Below are positions 22,487 to 33,879 of a DNA stretch of 64,000 bases, piece by piece. The DNA comes from Massospora cicadina. Its lineage: Eukaryota > Entomophthoromycota > Entomophthoromycetes > Entomophthorales > Entomophthoraceae. The notes beneath the pieces are model-generated. The model saw only the letters and a list, made by a program, of their open reading frames with translations. It had not been told where the DNA came from and searched no databases. Positions within the stretch are counted from its first letter, which is position 1; the number at the start of each line of letters is the position of its first letter. The stretch is from the NCBI GenBank assembly GCA_022478985.1, contig JAKSZP010014511.1, forward strand, positions 124,001 through 188,000, read 5' to 3'. The position numbers were made by a program, and so were the translations under genes.

Positions 22487-23066
22487 AATAATTTATTTTA
22501 TTAATTTTGGATGATTTTATTGGTCAATCTATAGTAAATTTACTGATTACCATCTAAAAGAAGAAAAGTAAATGAGGCAGTTTAACCTTGGGACAAATAT
22601 ACCATGCCAAGTTTTTTAATCCTGTGCTGGTTTTTAACCCATTTAAATCAAAACCCAACCCAGAGTGGAGCAGGAACCACCCTGGTATGCTACCACTCCT
22701 CCTGATCACCATCCAAAAAAAGTATTTGAGGCAGGTCAACCTTGGGACAAATATTATACTGAGAGTTTTCTAGCCGGTACAGGTTTCAAACTTGTATTGA
22801 ACAAAACCTGCACTAGGGTGGAAGAAGGGATTACCCTGCAAGGCTAACCACCCTTTCCTAATCACCATCTAAAATAGTTTATTTCCAAAAATTTAGTCAA
22901 TTTTATTGGACAAATTACATTAAATTTACTGGTCTCCATCTGCAATAATTATTTATTAAATTTAGTTGATTTATTAGTCAATCTATGGTAAATTTACTGT
23001 TTGCCATCTGTAATAATTTATTTTATCAAAATTAGTCCATTTTATTGGTCAAGGTTATGCAAAAAT
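22487..23066. repeat. Composite tandem repeat block
   Basis: Two kinds of unit are interleaved. A unit of about 73 bp (attttattggtcaatctat.gtaaatttactg.ttaccatct) occurs near 22487-22559, 22870-22947, 22948-23020 and partly 23021-23066. A unit of about 158 bp containing gaggcag.t.aaccttgggacaaat occurs twice (about 22549-22706 and 22707-22869). The block lies between T2's RNase H and integrase, so it grew inside, or was inserted into, T2. Confidence 0.75.
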
Positions 23067-23499
23067 GATAAGCATCTATAATGATTTAAGCTCACCATGC
23101 TATGATCTCATAATTGGCTGGATTTTGAACATACCCTTAAAATAGGACATATATTATGTCAAAAGTTGATTCAAAGCTATTGCTTCACCAATGGTGAAAT
23201 TAAGTTTATTTGTTGATGTAATAGTCATACAATTATCCATTGCTTCCAATCTATTTTAATATACTTACTAAATTGATGATCAGATACTGGACAATACTTA
23301 CAAAAGTAAAATGAGACCTAAGTTGGAAAATCCTCTTTTTTAAAAAAGCTGATCATCCAAATTGTTTCAATAGTTTCAGAGTTATACACAAACAAACATA
23401 GAAAAAAATAAAAGAAACAAAAAATATACATATAGGCTGAATTGAGAACCTTCTTTTTTTCAAAGTTGGTTAAAAAAAGTGATTAGTGGCAAGTATGCC

Positions 23500-24700
23500 A
23501 ATAAACTGCTTCAAGTGATATGAGCACTGTATGAGATGAGAGCTGATACTTTCTTAAAGAATGATGAGCTTTTAAAGCAATATGATGGCGTCAACTAAAA
23601 TTTACCTAGACCATCAGAGCAACCAAACTTTAAGATGATGCGCACAAGGCAATAGAGCATAAAGGCTTTAAAAAATGTTGAACTTTTGAAAGACATGATA
23701 CTATTGGGGAAAGCATGCACTTTGACATCTTCAAAACAAAATCGTGCTACATCAGTGTCAGATGGAGAACTCCTTTAATAAAAATCCTCCTGTTGAAGGT
23801 TGAAAACTCAGTTCACATGTCATATGCTGTCCATCAATGTCATAGACCCCTTTCCTATTGGCAAAAACCATGCCAAGTACATCATAGTAGCTATAGACTA
23901 TCTATCAAAAATGGAATAAGTACAAGCTGATAAGACATAGGGAGAGTAGCTGCTACAAAATTTATCATGGAATGTATCATTCAGTGGTATGGTTGCCTTT
24001 AGTTTATCCTCATGGATAATGGAACCAACATCACTAAAAATATTATCCCCAAATTGAATAATCTAATGGCTGTCTGTGGGGCAATAACAATACCCTACCA
24101 CATGGAGTCTAGAGGAAACACCAAAAACATCAATGGCACTTTAGCAAAAGTTTTAGAAGATGGAAATATACTGGTCATTAGATTGGGGCCCACTTCTCTC
24201 CACCGCCATGTCTTTAAATAACATCAGCTACCATTCCACAACTTGAAAAAGTCCATTTCAACTGCTGTATGAAAGACACCCAGCCCTACCCCCACTATAA
24301 TACTCCCATGTGGAAGAACCACTGGAGTGGAACCATAGCGTTACCTGGCAAATCTTATATGCACGCTAATCAAGATTCAGTTTAAAGCTTATTATACAGA
24401 CTTAGAAAAAAAGTCAAGGAGCACAACGCTAAGCTACAATGGCAGGCCAGACTACCACAGTTTGAGATAGGCAAGTACATGTTGGATCATGACAATAAAG
24501 GGTTCAGTTGGAAGATTAAACTAGCTAACATATAAACCAGACCTTTAAAATAGTAGAGAGGACATCTGCTGATGGCTACACTATAAAGGAGCTGATGGGA
24601 GGAAGTATTATTAGCTTTCAATCCAAGTTTTATTGCCTACAAAATTATCTTAAAAGTATAAAGTGGAAAGGTAAAAAAAGAAAAGAAAGAGATAGATATA
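23500..24700 (+). pseudogene. T2 integrase
   Basis: The core opens with INVIDPFPIGKNHAKYIIVAIDYLSK (about 23835-23910); the first acidic position is Asn (IDV expected). The second block LMDNGTNITKNIIPKLN (24009-24060) keeps its Asp, followed by NINGTLAKVLE (24130-24160), where the third acidic residue is unclear. The C-terminal part (24390-24660) reads KLQWQARLPQFEIGKYML and ends in a Lys-rich tail. Stops lie between blocks. The zinc-binding N-terminus before 23700 is not readable. Confidence 0.75.
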
Positions 24701-27700
24701 ATAAATTTTTGTAGTACTAATAGTATTGATAATAAGAATAATGAAAAAAATGTTAGATAACATAATGCTAACAGCAATTTACTAGCAACATGTAATCAGC
24801 AATTTTATCAATCACTTGCATCCTGCACTACTGCTATCAGTATCATTAAATGACTCTCTTGACTGCCTCTTGTGATAACCATTAATTGAACGCTCTCTCC
24901 CCTGCTTTTGACTGTGCTGCTCAGATATCTCAGCAACCCTAGTTACCACAACTTCCTATTGCAATGTGACATATTTGAACTTAGGAGAGGGCGGTGCTGG
25001 CAACAACTAAGGGGATGATCCACCTTCTAGGGGGAGACTTCTGAAGATGGCTTTTCAGATGAACAAGACTAGGGGCTCATGGGCTGAGTAACAAAGATGC
25101 AGAACAATGTAATAACAATCATGGCAGACGTGCTTCTGCGCAACCAGAAGGAGGCTTGCAACCACAGCTGCTGCCTGCCTCATGATAATAAAAATAAGCA
25201 ATGTAACAGGATTGATAAGTGAAGCAGATGAAAAGAAAGCAATTGTGCCCCTGACCATAGGAAAAAGGTTTCTCCTAGCGTTAGACAGTCCACTAGGAAG
25301 TTACTAGATCTCAGGTAAACTAAAGGAAGGGTTGTAGCAACAAAATATGCTGCTTGTTGCAGACAAACAACTGTCACTTGATGGTGATCCATACAGGCTA
25401 AGGCTCAACAGGCAAAGGAAAGTAGCACATGTTATAATATGAGACACTAATGACAGATAGATCTATAGGCTGTCATCATCAAGGGCCTAAAACATGACAG
25501 AAATCTTAGCATCCATAGATTTAAGTTGATTATCTTAAAGTTTTACACTTAGAAAACGTTATAGATCTGGGGTGTGAGGGGTCTCCCTCAACCAACAGAG
25601 AAGACACAGCATACAAAATGCAACAGCCAATGAATAATCTCCACTCTAAGAAATAACAAGTGATCATTGGCAGTACTAAGAAAGAAAAGCAGTTGACAAT
25701 AAGAAGCCAGTCATCCCAATTAAATGGCCCCTGTCCATGCCCACCACTCATTGTAGCTGTTTCATAATGTTACCAAAAGACCTGCCAGGACACCAAATAA
25801 CTTAAAAACTCTTGGAGGAGCTCTTGCTGAGATAAGAAAATTTTTGCATCCACCACAGAAAAATTGTCTTTATTGGTGACATTGGGAAGCTTGGCAACAG
25901 GATAGGCCACAGATATTTATATCATATTTATGCCAATAATCTATGAAGTAAGAGGCTGGAAGAGTTAGCAAATGCATCAATGTGTACCCAACGTTTAAAT
26001 TGCAGTTTGTTATCATAAAGAAAGTGGGCGCTAAAATAATTATGTTGCTCAGTTAAGGGGGAATGTCAGAAAACCAATATATCTTAGCAATAAGCCTAGA
26101 TTATTCCAATATTGGTCAGTTGTCAAATTGGTAACTAAATTAAATTCTATTAAAAGAAACATGGCAGTCAATTGACACTATTATTAAGTAAATAAAAATT
26201 GAACATACGCAAATCCATCAGAAACTCTTAATTGAGTAATGTCTGTCATAGCTGAGAGAGATTGTACAAATCAGGATATTGGACTCCAGCACATGATCAA
26301 AATCATAAATATACTCCATGGGAACTTAAACAGAAATGGGCAGGAGGTCTAGGAAAATGGTAGAAGAATTGCTGACAATAAGGTTAAAGGAGGAAAGTGA
26401 GATGAGAGAAGAGGAGATTGAGCATATGATTACTGAAACTGAATGATAATGTAATTCTTCCAATGATAAAGATATGTTTGAAACTTTTATCATTTACCAG
26501 CTCTTCCATTATATAAAGGCACAGCAATTGTCATATTAATTTCCCATAGTATTAGTGGTATTTAGACTTGTTCAACCATCTGCTGGGTAACATAAATCTA
26601 CAAACAACCATTTACAGGAAAATTGAAATGGCATAATGGTGGGTGACTTGGCTCATTCATAGATTTCCATTAAAGTAGCTGATAAGCATATGGTTTCTTT
26701 AATTCATGGTGAGCTTCCAGGGATGCTGCTCCCATATATTGCACCCAAGTCATTACAGCTTGCATGTTTGTAATCACTTGGTGCCACAATTCTGATATGA
26801 CTGGACAATAAGCCCTAAGTCATTACAACAGAATGGGTAGAATCTGCTAATTATGATAAGAGCACAATTATTTGAGCACCTTAGGATGAGGCAATATTGG
26901 GTTGAAATGTATATTAGATCACCTCCAAATTGGGTGATAGGGTGTTGTCAACAAATGATGAATAATGAGATATTGACATATGATAAATAGTGAGTGGATC
27001 ACCTCCAATTAAGATGATCATAAATTTAATACATAGTAACCTCTGCTGAAATCAATGAGATGTGGCAAAAAAAATTACTAAGCAAAAGGGTTGTTATCAA
27101 CTGAGGTTGCTGAGATATCATTGAGATGAGAAGATTGAAAGAGGAGGTTATTAGTAAGAAAAAGTGAGCGGAGCAGTGAGCGTCCACTGAAAATATTAAT
27201 AAATTAATAAAGAAGTGTTGTTGGAGCAATAGCTCCTATTTAATTTATTTATATTTTTTTACATGTGTGTGAAGGACTGACAATCTCCATATCGTCCATT
27301 CTATTGCTCAGTGGGCTCAACCATGAGAAAAAACCCTTCAGTGTATCTCAACAATTCTGCCAAAATTATAACACATGGTATAAAGAACGCTTAAGGTGAT
27401 GTTATGTTCATTGTAAAAAGTCTTTTGCATCTGTGTGGTGCTGGTATGACCACATCATTTGAAGCAGAGAGTGTATTCTCTACTCCATCTATTTTTCCTA
27501 GATCATTAACAGATAATTGCACCACGTATTATTCTTGCTTTGCAGGGTAATTTGAGATGTGGCAACCCTTTTGGTTGCATTAATAACAAGTTATATATAA
27601 GACTTCATGTTTTAAAATTCACTTGTTTCCAGCTCTGGAATATATGGTTAATTGATGAAAAGTTCTAGAAAAGATTTGACATGCTGGAAGAGACAAAATG

Positions 27701-28575
27701 TAGCGTTCCTAGTTTAAGAGTAGAAAGTAATTCAAACTGCTGTATAAAATTGACATCTTATGTAGAAGCACATCTCCTATAGAATGGGCGGCCTCTCATT
27801 ATTAAGCTCTTGGTATGGCATCTAAGATAAAATCATTACTATGTCTATTTTAGCTTTAAATTAATTCAGCCCTATTGAAATGTGAGGCTTTTTGAGTAAA
27901 CCAGTCATAAAATTTTATGAGAGTCTCATTACGTTGAAAATCAATGGAGAGGTTAGCTTTGCATTAACTCATCTTCTTGGTCCCCAGGAATTCTCAGCAC
28001 AGTTTTTTCCCCTTCATTTAAAGAAACTAAGATATCCTCCAAGTAACATGTAGCTTGATCAGCACTTTATAATTAAAATTAGAGATTAAAAGTTTGGATT
28101 TACACCAGTCCAGTGTTCCTTCCATGGCAACTTTGAACCTTAAAATTCTGTGCTTATTCCCATCCCAGTTGAAGGGGGAAGCTTGGCAAATTGAAAACGT
28201 TTTTCCCCTTTTGGATGAACAACCTTGGAGAAAACAAGCGAATTACAGATCATGAAAGGTCAAACACAGTTGGGAAGATTTATTAGAATGAATTGGAATG
28301 CTTATATCACTAACAGGCTCACATGAAGACTTCACCAAGTGCATGGGAATCCTGTTTAGCACTGGGAGGATCCCTCTGAAAGAGATCTACTAGGGGGAAG
28401 ATAGATTTTAGACCCCAGAACTGTGAATGGTGTTAGTACTTTGTCCTTCAATACCCTGTTTTGTAAAAAGCCATGTGGGAAGTGCTTTTATCCCAGTTTT
28501 ACAATAACATTGCCTCTACTCAAATATGCTCATTAATTTACCAAATTATCTTAGAAGATTTTTTGAATGGTTCTT
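24701..28575. other. Repeat-derived DNA between T2 and element D
   Basis: No gene recognised. A purine tract aagggggaa at 26055-26063 followed by TGTCAGAA at 26064 looks like a polypurine tract plus LTR start, possibly T2's 3' LTR, but no partner copy is present. Near 27195 there are AATAAA-type signals. Minus-strand open stretches (25055-25751) have no recognisable domain. Confidence 0.4.
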
Positions 28576-29195
28576 TGTTGGGTTTCATGAGAATGGTATA
28601 GACCTGAGTAGAATTTAAACTTGACCCAAGTTGCAACTTTGTAGAAGCTCCCCCAATTCCATGAGCTTTAAGACTGGCACAAACATTAAGATTTCAAATG
28701 GGCAAAAGGAATATCAAATTCTGGAAGGATATTACTGATTCTACTAACAAAGGCACTGAGCCAGCTGGTGAAGATCTTATCATTTGGAGGTTCCAGAAAT
28801 TGGTCGCCCTGCAAAAGAGAATCAGATTCAAAGAAAGCCTATGCCACCTGCCACATTGTCAAAGAGTTCTTCTTACCCTACTCATTATAAATTATCATGC
28901 CAAGTTACCCTAGGCAAACCCAGGTATCTCAGCAGCCTATAACATATCTCCAAATTTTGATTAATAAAGTTACCTTCAGATATCACTAGTATTTTTCACT
29001 TATAATTATTTCTCCAGTTCTTATATAGAAGACATTGTCTGTTTAAAGTGAACATATTAACCTCAATGACAAATTTCCATTGAAGATTTCCTTAGGGAAC
29101 TCAGGCCCTAAGAGATTCCGCTGGAACCGCGTTCAACTAGTAACTGAACAGCTTTATAAAGCCCTGACCTTCAGAGAGGATGACGAAGTTCTACA
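28576..29195 (+). repeat. Element D 5' LTR
   Basis: Starts tgttgggtttc and ends gttctaca. It matches 35790-36405 along its length, including a nearly unchanged core (about 28800-28880) and the end block gattccgctggaaccgcgttcaa. A polyadenylation-type aataaa lies near 28965. The short open stretches inside it (28698-28913, 29080 onward) are by-products of LTR sequence, not genes. Confidence 0.92.
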
Positions 29196-29198
29196 AAC

Positions 29199-29215
29199 TG
29201 GTGCTTTCTGCCAGG
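29199..29215 (+). other. Element D primer-binding site
   Basis: tggtgctttctgccagg starts 3 nt after the 5' LTR. It begins with TGG, complementary to a tRNA CCA end, but differs from the TGGCGC-type sites of T1 and E, so another tRNA primer is implied. Confidence 0.65.
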
Positions 29216-31480
29216 TCTTTCTGAGGCTCCTAATGAGACATGCCTTCCGCATAGATAACCCCAGCGAAGACAGCCCTCCTAATATGGAGAAAAATATGAA
29301 TTTGACCTGATGGGTCTCCATCAATTATCAAGATGTGACGCTATCTCAACTGCAAGGACTTGAGTTTTGCACAACCATGTCTTTAACTATCTCAGAGCCC
29401 AATGAATCCACCTATAAAATTCAGGCTCCCAATGTTACCCAAACAATTTGAGAGCTTCTAGGCGAAGTTGTAACCCCTGGTGGGAGAACTAGTCATAGCA
29501 GCTCTACCCAGACTATTCAAATGCAGCAATTTTATTCCTCTGCAGAGCTTTTGAGCAGCAACATAGGAGTGACCCATACAGATTAATACCTCTAACGATT
29601 TGTACATCCTGCCTTACATCAATATATGCAGTTGATAGCCCTCCACCACATGGGGATGCAGAGACAGTTAGGACTAACTCACCATAATCACTACAAGCTC
29701 CTTGAGTTATACAACGCCATCTCTAGTTTTAGCCAAGTTAATTGGGAGGCCATTTTGTTTAACCGTTGGGTGATAAATGACATTTAACGCCACCTTGCTC
29801 AAATTGACAATGAAATTGTTCAATACTTGCAGAATAAATTCACCCAGTGGACAGTCCAATTAATTAATGGCATGGACCAATGAGTGGATTGTTCCTTATC
29901 CACCTTCCATGATTGAATTTCTGAAGATTGCATGTGACTGATTCATGAATTGTCAATTTGTTTGGCCGTATCCAGCAGCTAAGCAAACAACTTGCAATAA
30001 TTTCAACTCCAGAAGCTACGGTGAAACATGGAGTCCTCAGCGGAGCAGGACCTAGTGGGAGAGAAGGATAATAAGGGCCCCCTGGGCCTGGAGGTCCCCA
30101 GGGTCATCCGGGCGCCTCCTCACCTGCTGGACCTTTTTTAATGAAGATTATAAAGCCTAAATCAAAGCCCTTAAATGAAAACTGTTACTGGTGGCCTAAG
30201 GAGCTGAAATGATTATTGAGGGGGAACATCTGGATGCTATTTTGACCTTCCCCTCCATGTACAACAACTAAGCAAAGATTACTGGTACTGCGCCAAACTG
30301 CTTGACTCCAAAAACCAAGCCAATTGTCACATTGAGCGGATTATTACCTGACTCCAAACAATTGTAGATAAACAGGATGTTCTCTCTAAACAATTGGCCC
30401 AACAAGGTGAAGAGATCAAGAGTATACGCCAACTTTTGGATTCTAAGCCCCCCTTAAGCACGTCAATTAATGCTATGCCAACATTCAGGATGACATGGAC
30501 GCAATTTGCCATCAGTTTGGTAGGGCTGTCCCACTTACTAATATAGGCGTTATGGAGCCATTGACTTGGAACGCCCACTCTCTCCTGCTGTTCATGTCCT
30601 CTATGGAACCGTCAAATATTTCAAACCTAACTTTAAGGAGAAGTACATCTCTGGGATGAGACAATTCAGTCGTACCTCTTTGTATTTGAGGGCACAATGG
30701 AGCCAACTACCAACTGACAAAGATGCCAGCATATGATAACCTTTTTTGATGGCAAGGCACAAGAAATTATGATGCTTTATTTAAAGACATGCACCACGTG
30801 AGCAGCTATTAAGAAAGCCTTTATTAAGGAATTTGGCAGTAACTTAACCCTCTCTAAATGTAAGCAGGCTTTCATGCGTATGAATCTGAGATGAGGAGAG
30901 ACTCATATTAAATTTGTAGAGATCTTCCATCATGAAGCACATGCGTTAGCTTTCTGTGATCAGGTTACCTTGAATAATGTCATCTTGACTGTTCTCTACG
31001 CTTTCCACCACAGTACCAACCTGGTACTCTACTTCCAGAACTCCAAAGAGACGTCTAAATCCATCCTCAACATTAGGTATATAATAATGGAATCGCCCAG
31101 GCCTAAATTATGCCAAGATATAAAATAAAGAAAATTGACCCAATATCCACACTGTTGGATGCTTTCAAAGATCAAAGCCACGTCGCAACAAATGCTCATA
31201 ATGTGTATATTTGGCCACCAAGAAAGTTCCTGTTGGAAGAAGCAAGCTGATGAGTCAGGTAAAGTGGAGTCATCTTAGGGCGCGAGGCACCCTCTGCTGA
31301 TGATGCAACGCCTCAACCCCAACCTTCTCTCACTTCACATTCTGAGTGTTATGTACCGGAAAACCCTGATGAATTGAACGTCCCAGATTCCATGATTCCA
31401 AATAAAGACTTATCTTTCTCTTACTCTGCCTTTTCCAGACCGTTCCCTCCAGGAAACTTTATATACTTGCTTCCCCACTT
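29216..31480 (+). pseudogene. Element D gag
   Basis: Readable segments: a Gln/His-rich region (29560-29800), a run of Gly-X-Y triplets with Pro (30048-30134), a capsid-like segment around 30500-31080 and a degraded zinc knuckle near 31190-31240 (GHQESSCWKK; the first two Cys are in another frame). Many stops. Gag would form the particle and bind RNA. The collagen-like segment is unusual for gag. Confidence 0.7.
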
Positions 31481-32340
31481 TAGAACTGAAGTTACCTGAA
31501 TAGAGGTCATTGTCCACAAGGTGAAGATCTTGGCAATCATTGACACTGGCTCCCCTGTCAACGTCATTTCCTCTCAGTTGGTTAAACGGATAAAGGTTTA
31601 ACCAGACCAGAATCAATCTATTGACTATGGATTGGTGAGACCTCATCTTACCCGCTCTCTGGGAGCCTACTCTTCATTGACTCTTCAATTTGGCTCTCTG
31701 GTTGTTATGGCTCCCACTATTGTGTTAGAAAATGATGGTTAAGACTTGCTTATTGGCACCCAGTTCATAGTTGATATGATACTTTAATAAGCCATAAGGA
31801 TTTGTACTTTTCTATTTTAGGGTAATGCGTTCCTTTGGTTTTGAAGGACGTTTTAAAGGAGAAAGGGAAGAAGAAACCCCAAGGTTGCTTAGTTGAATAC
31901 ACAAACCACATCAAACGGCTATAGTATTGAGTTATTGGACCAAAGACCAAGTTGCCGCCTTCCTGTGCAGAGGCTATTGAAGGAATGCCTGCATATGCGT
32001 CTGGCCCTGTAATCATACCACCTAAATCTCAAATTCTAGTGGAGACTGATATCCAAGTTACCATACCAATGGACCACTTATTAGAAATCTAAAAAATAGA
32101 GTAATCTGGCCATTTGTGAACCACTTACCTGTACTGGTTTGCTGGATCCTGCATACCAGGACCATTGACTGTCCTAATGGCCAACTTTACTGATTGGCCA
32201 AAGCAGATAACTCAAAACAAACCCATCACATATGTACGGATATTGCCCATCGACCAAATTGAGTCCATCCAAGGATGTAGAGACCTGAGAAAGTTAGGAA
32301 TGGATGAAAATGTTACAATAGCCTGAGTCAAGGTGAAAAA
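31481..32340 (+). pseudogene. Element D aspartic protease and linker to RT
   Basis: The active-site block AIIDTGSPVNVIS is at about 31532-31570, with the catalytic Asp codon at 31541. The second half holds LLIGTQF near 31748. The linker to RT (32150-32280) contains LTVLMANFTDWPKQI, shared with T1. Stops at 31500, 31600 and 31741 break it. It would cut the polyprotein. Confidence 0.8.
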
Positions 32341-33250
32341 TTGGTGACGTGTTTACCTGCAAACAACAACAACAGGCTGACGCCCTACTTGAAGAATATG
32401 CTGATATATTTTCCACTGGGCCAAAGGATTTCAGGATGATGAAGGGGGTGCAACATCAAGTGTTGACTGGAGATGCACATCCAATATACGCCCACCCCTA
32501 TTGGAAGTCTAAGGTTGAGGAAGCCCAAGTTGGGATGAATTGAAACAACTAATAAACGCTGGGTTACTAAAACCATCCCAGAGTCCCTGGACCTTTCCGT
32601 TGTTGCTTGTGTGAAAGAAAAATGGGGGGAATCATGTAATAATGGACTACTGTCGTCTAAATGTCATACTTGGAAGGTTAGCTACTCGCTACCTAGAATT
32701 GTAAACTCCTTACGCCTCTTAGCCAGGCCCCAAATTTTCTCCACAATAGACCTTGCCAGCGGGTACTGGAAAATAGAGCTTGTGCCATATGACCAAGAGA
32801 AATGCGCGCTCATAGCAATTGAGGGTTTATTTGAACCTACTTGCATGCCTCAGGGCTTTGCAACGCTCCAGCCACTTTACAGTGGGCCATGGACTACCTG
32901 TTGGGAAATCTGAAGATGTCATGTGCGCTGGTCTACCTGGATAATGTAAATGTATTTTTGCACACATTGGCCAGCATATGGCCCATTTGAAGGAAGTATT
33001 CAGATGGCTACGATCTGCTGCATTGAGGTTAAAGCCCACTAAATGTTATTTCTTTCAGACCAAGTTGGAACTTCTTGTCATAAGGTCACCCATGAAGAAA
33101 TTTCACCCTTGCCTGACAAGGTGACTGCTATTAAGAAGATGACTCAAACCAGCAGTTTGAATGATATTCAGGTCTTTCTTGACATGGTCAGGTACTACTA
33201 ACAATTTATACCGCACTTTGCCAAGCTTGCTGAGCCATAGACCTACCACT
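32341..33250 (+). pseudogene. Element D reverse transcriptase
   Basis: Starts with a QQADALLEEYADIFSTGP block (32363-32417). Then come FSTIDLASGYWKIEL (32740-32784), EGLFEPTCMPQG (32821-32856) and, after a frameshift, the catalytic box at 32934-32945 reading YLDN. The second catalytic Asp is Asn. The RT/RNase H connection (VFLDMVRYY, FIPHFAKLA) runs 33170-33230. Confidence 0.85.
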
Positions 33251-33830
33251 TCCATAAAAAAGTTCCTCTCTAATGGATGGATTCCCAGAAGCAGTCCTTC
33301 AATGTATTAAGAAAAGCCCTGACTACAGCCTCTATTCTGGTACGCCCTATGTTTGGAAAACCCTCCATTATATTTACTAACGCTAGTGATATGGCCATGG
33401 GGCCATTCTTGCTCAACTGGACGCAAGCCAAATTGATCATCCCATAGCTTACTTTAGTAAGGCGTTGACCCAAGAGGAATGCAATTACAGCATAACCAAA
33501 CGTTAATGTCTGTCCGTGTTATTGGTCATCAAACATCTCCATCCTTTTCTGTATGAGTATCATTTCACCGTCATGATGGACCATGCCTCACTACGGTGGT
33601 TACAACAGATGAAAGACCTGGATGGACAATTGGCCTGATGGGCCCTTAAGATCAAGAATTACGATTTCTCAATAGTCCAAACTGTGGGGATGATACACCA
33701 AAATGCTGACAAGTTGTCCCAATTGCCTATCTTGGCCCTTTATGCTTCCAATGAGGACCGAATCTATGAGCTTATTGCAAAAATGGAAAAGTGAAACTGT
33801 GATCCATCAACATAACAACAACGCTTAAAG
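33251..33830 (+). pseudogene. Element D RNase H
   Basis: Blocks: IFTNASDMAMG (33369-33400, TDAS expected, so Asp is Asn), YFSKALTQEECNYSITK across a frame change (33450-33500), MDHASLRWLQQ (33578-33610) and NADKLSQLP (33700-33730). Several stops. The layout equals that of T1. Confidence 0.8.
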
Positions 33831-33879
33831 CAGATGGCTGATTAGACTCAAGTTGAAAAAGGATTTTTATATTAGCAAG

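Larger units (their letters stand above)
19560..24700 (+). mobile_element. Ty3/gypsy retrotransposon remnant T2
   Basis: RT, RNase H and integrase blocks follow in gypsy order, all on the plus strand and strongly AT-shifted. It is interrupted by an ORF1-only retroposon fragment (21501-22042), a 20-nt insertion and tandem repeats (22487-23066). No LTR pair was identified; a candidate 3' LTR start lies at 26064. Confidence 0.75.

Noticed and set aside
25760..26063. Possible Ty1/copia RNase H end (KDLPGHQI and a LRGECQ-like end)
   Set aside because: Only two short resemblances; no copia RT or integrase anywhere in the window.
28698..28913. 71-codon ORF, with a similar one at 35983-36174
   Set aside because: Both lie in homologous positions of the element D LTRs; similarity is due to LTR sequence, not to a protein.
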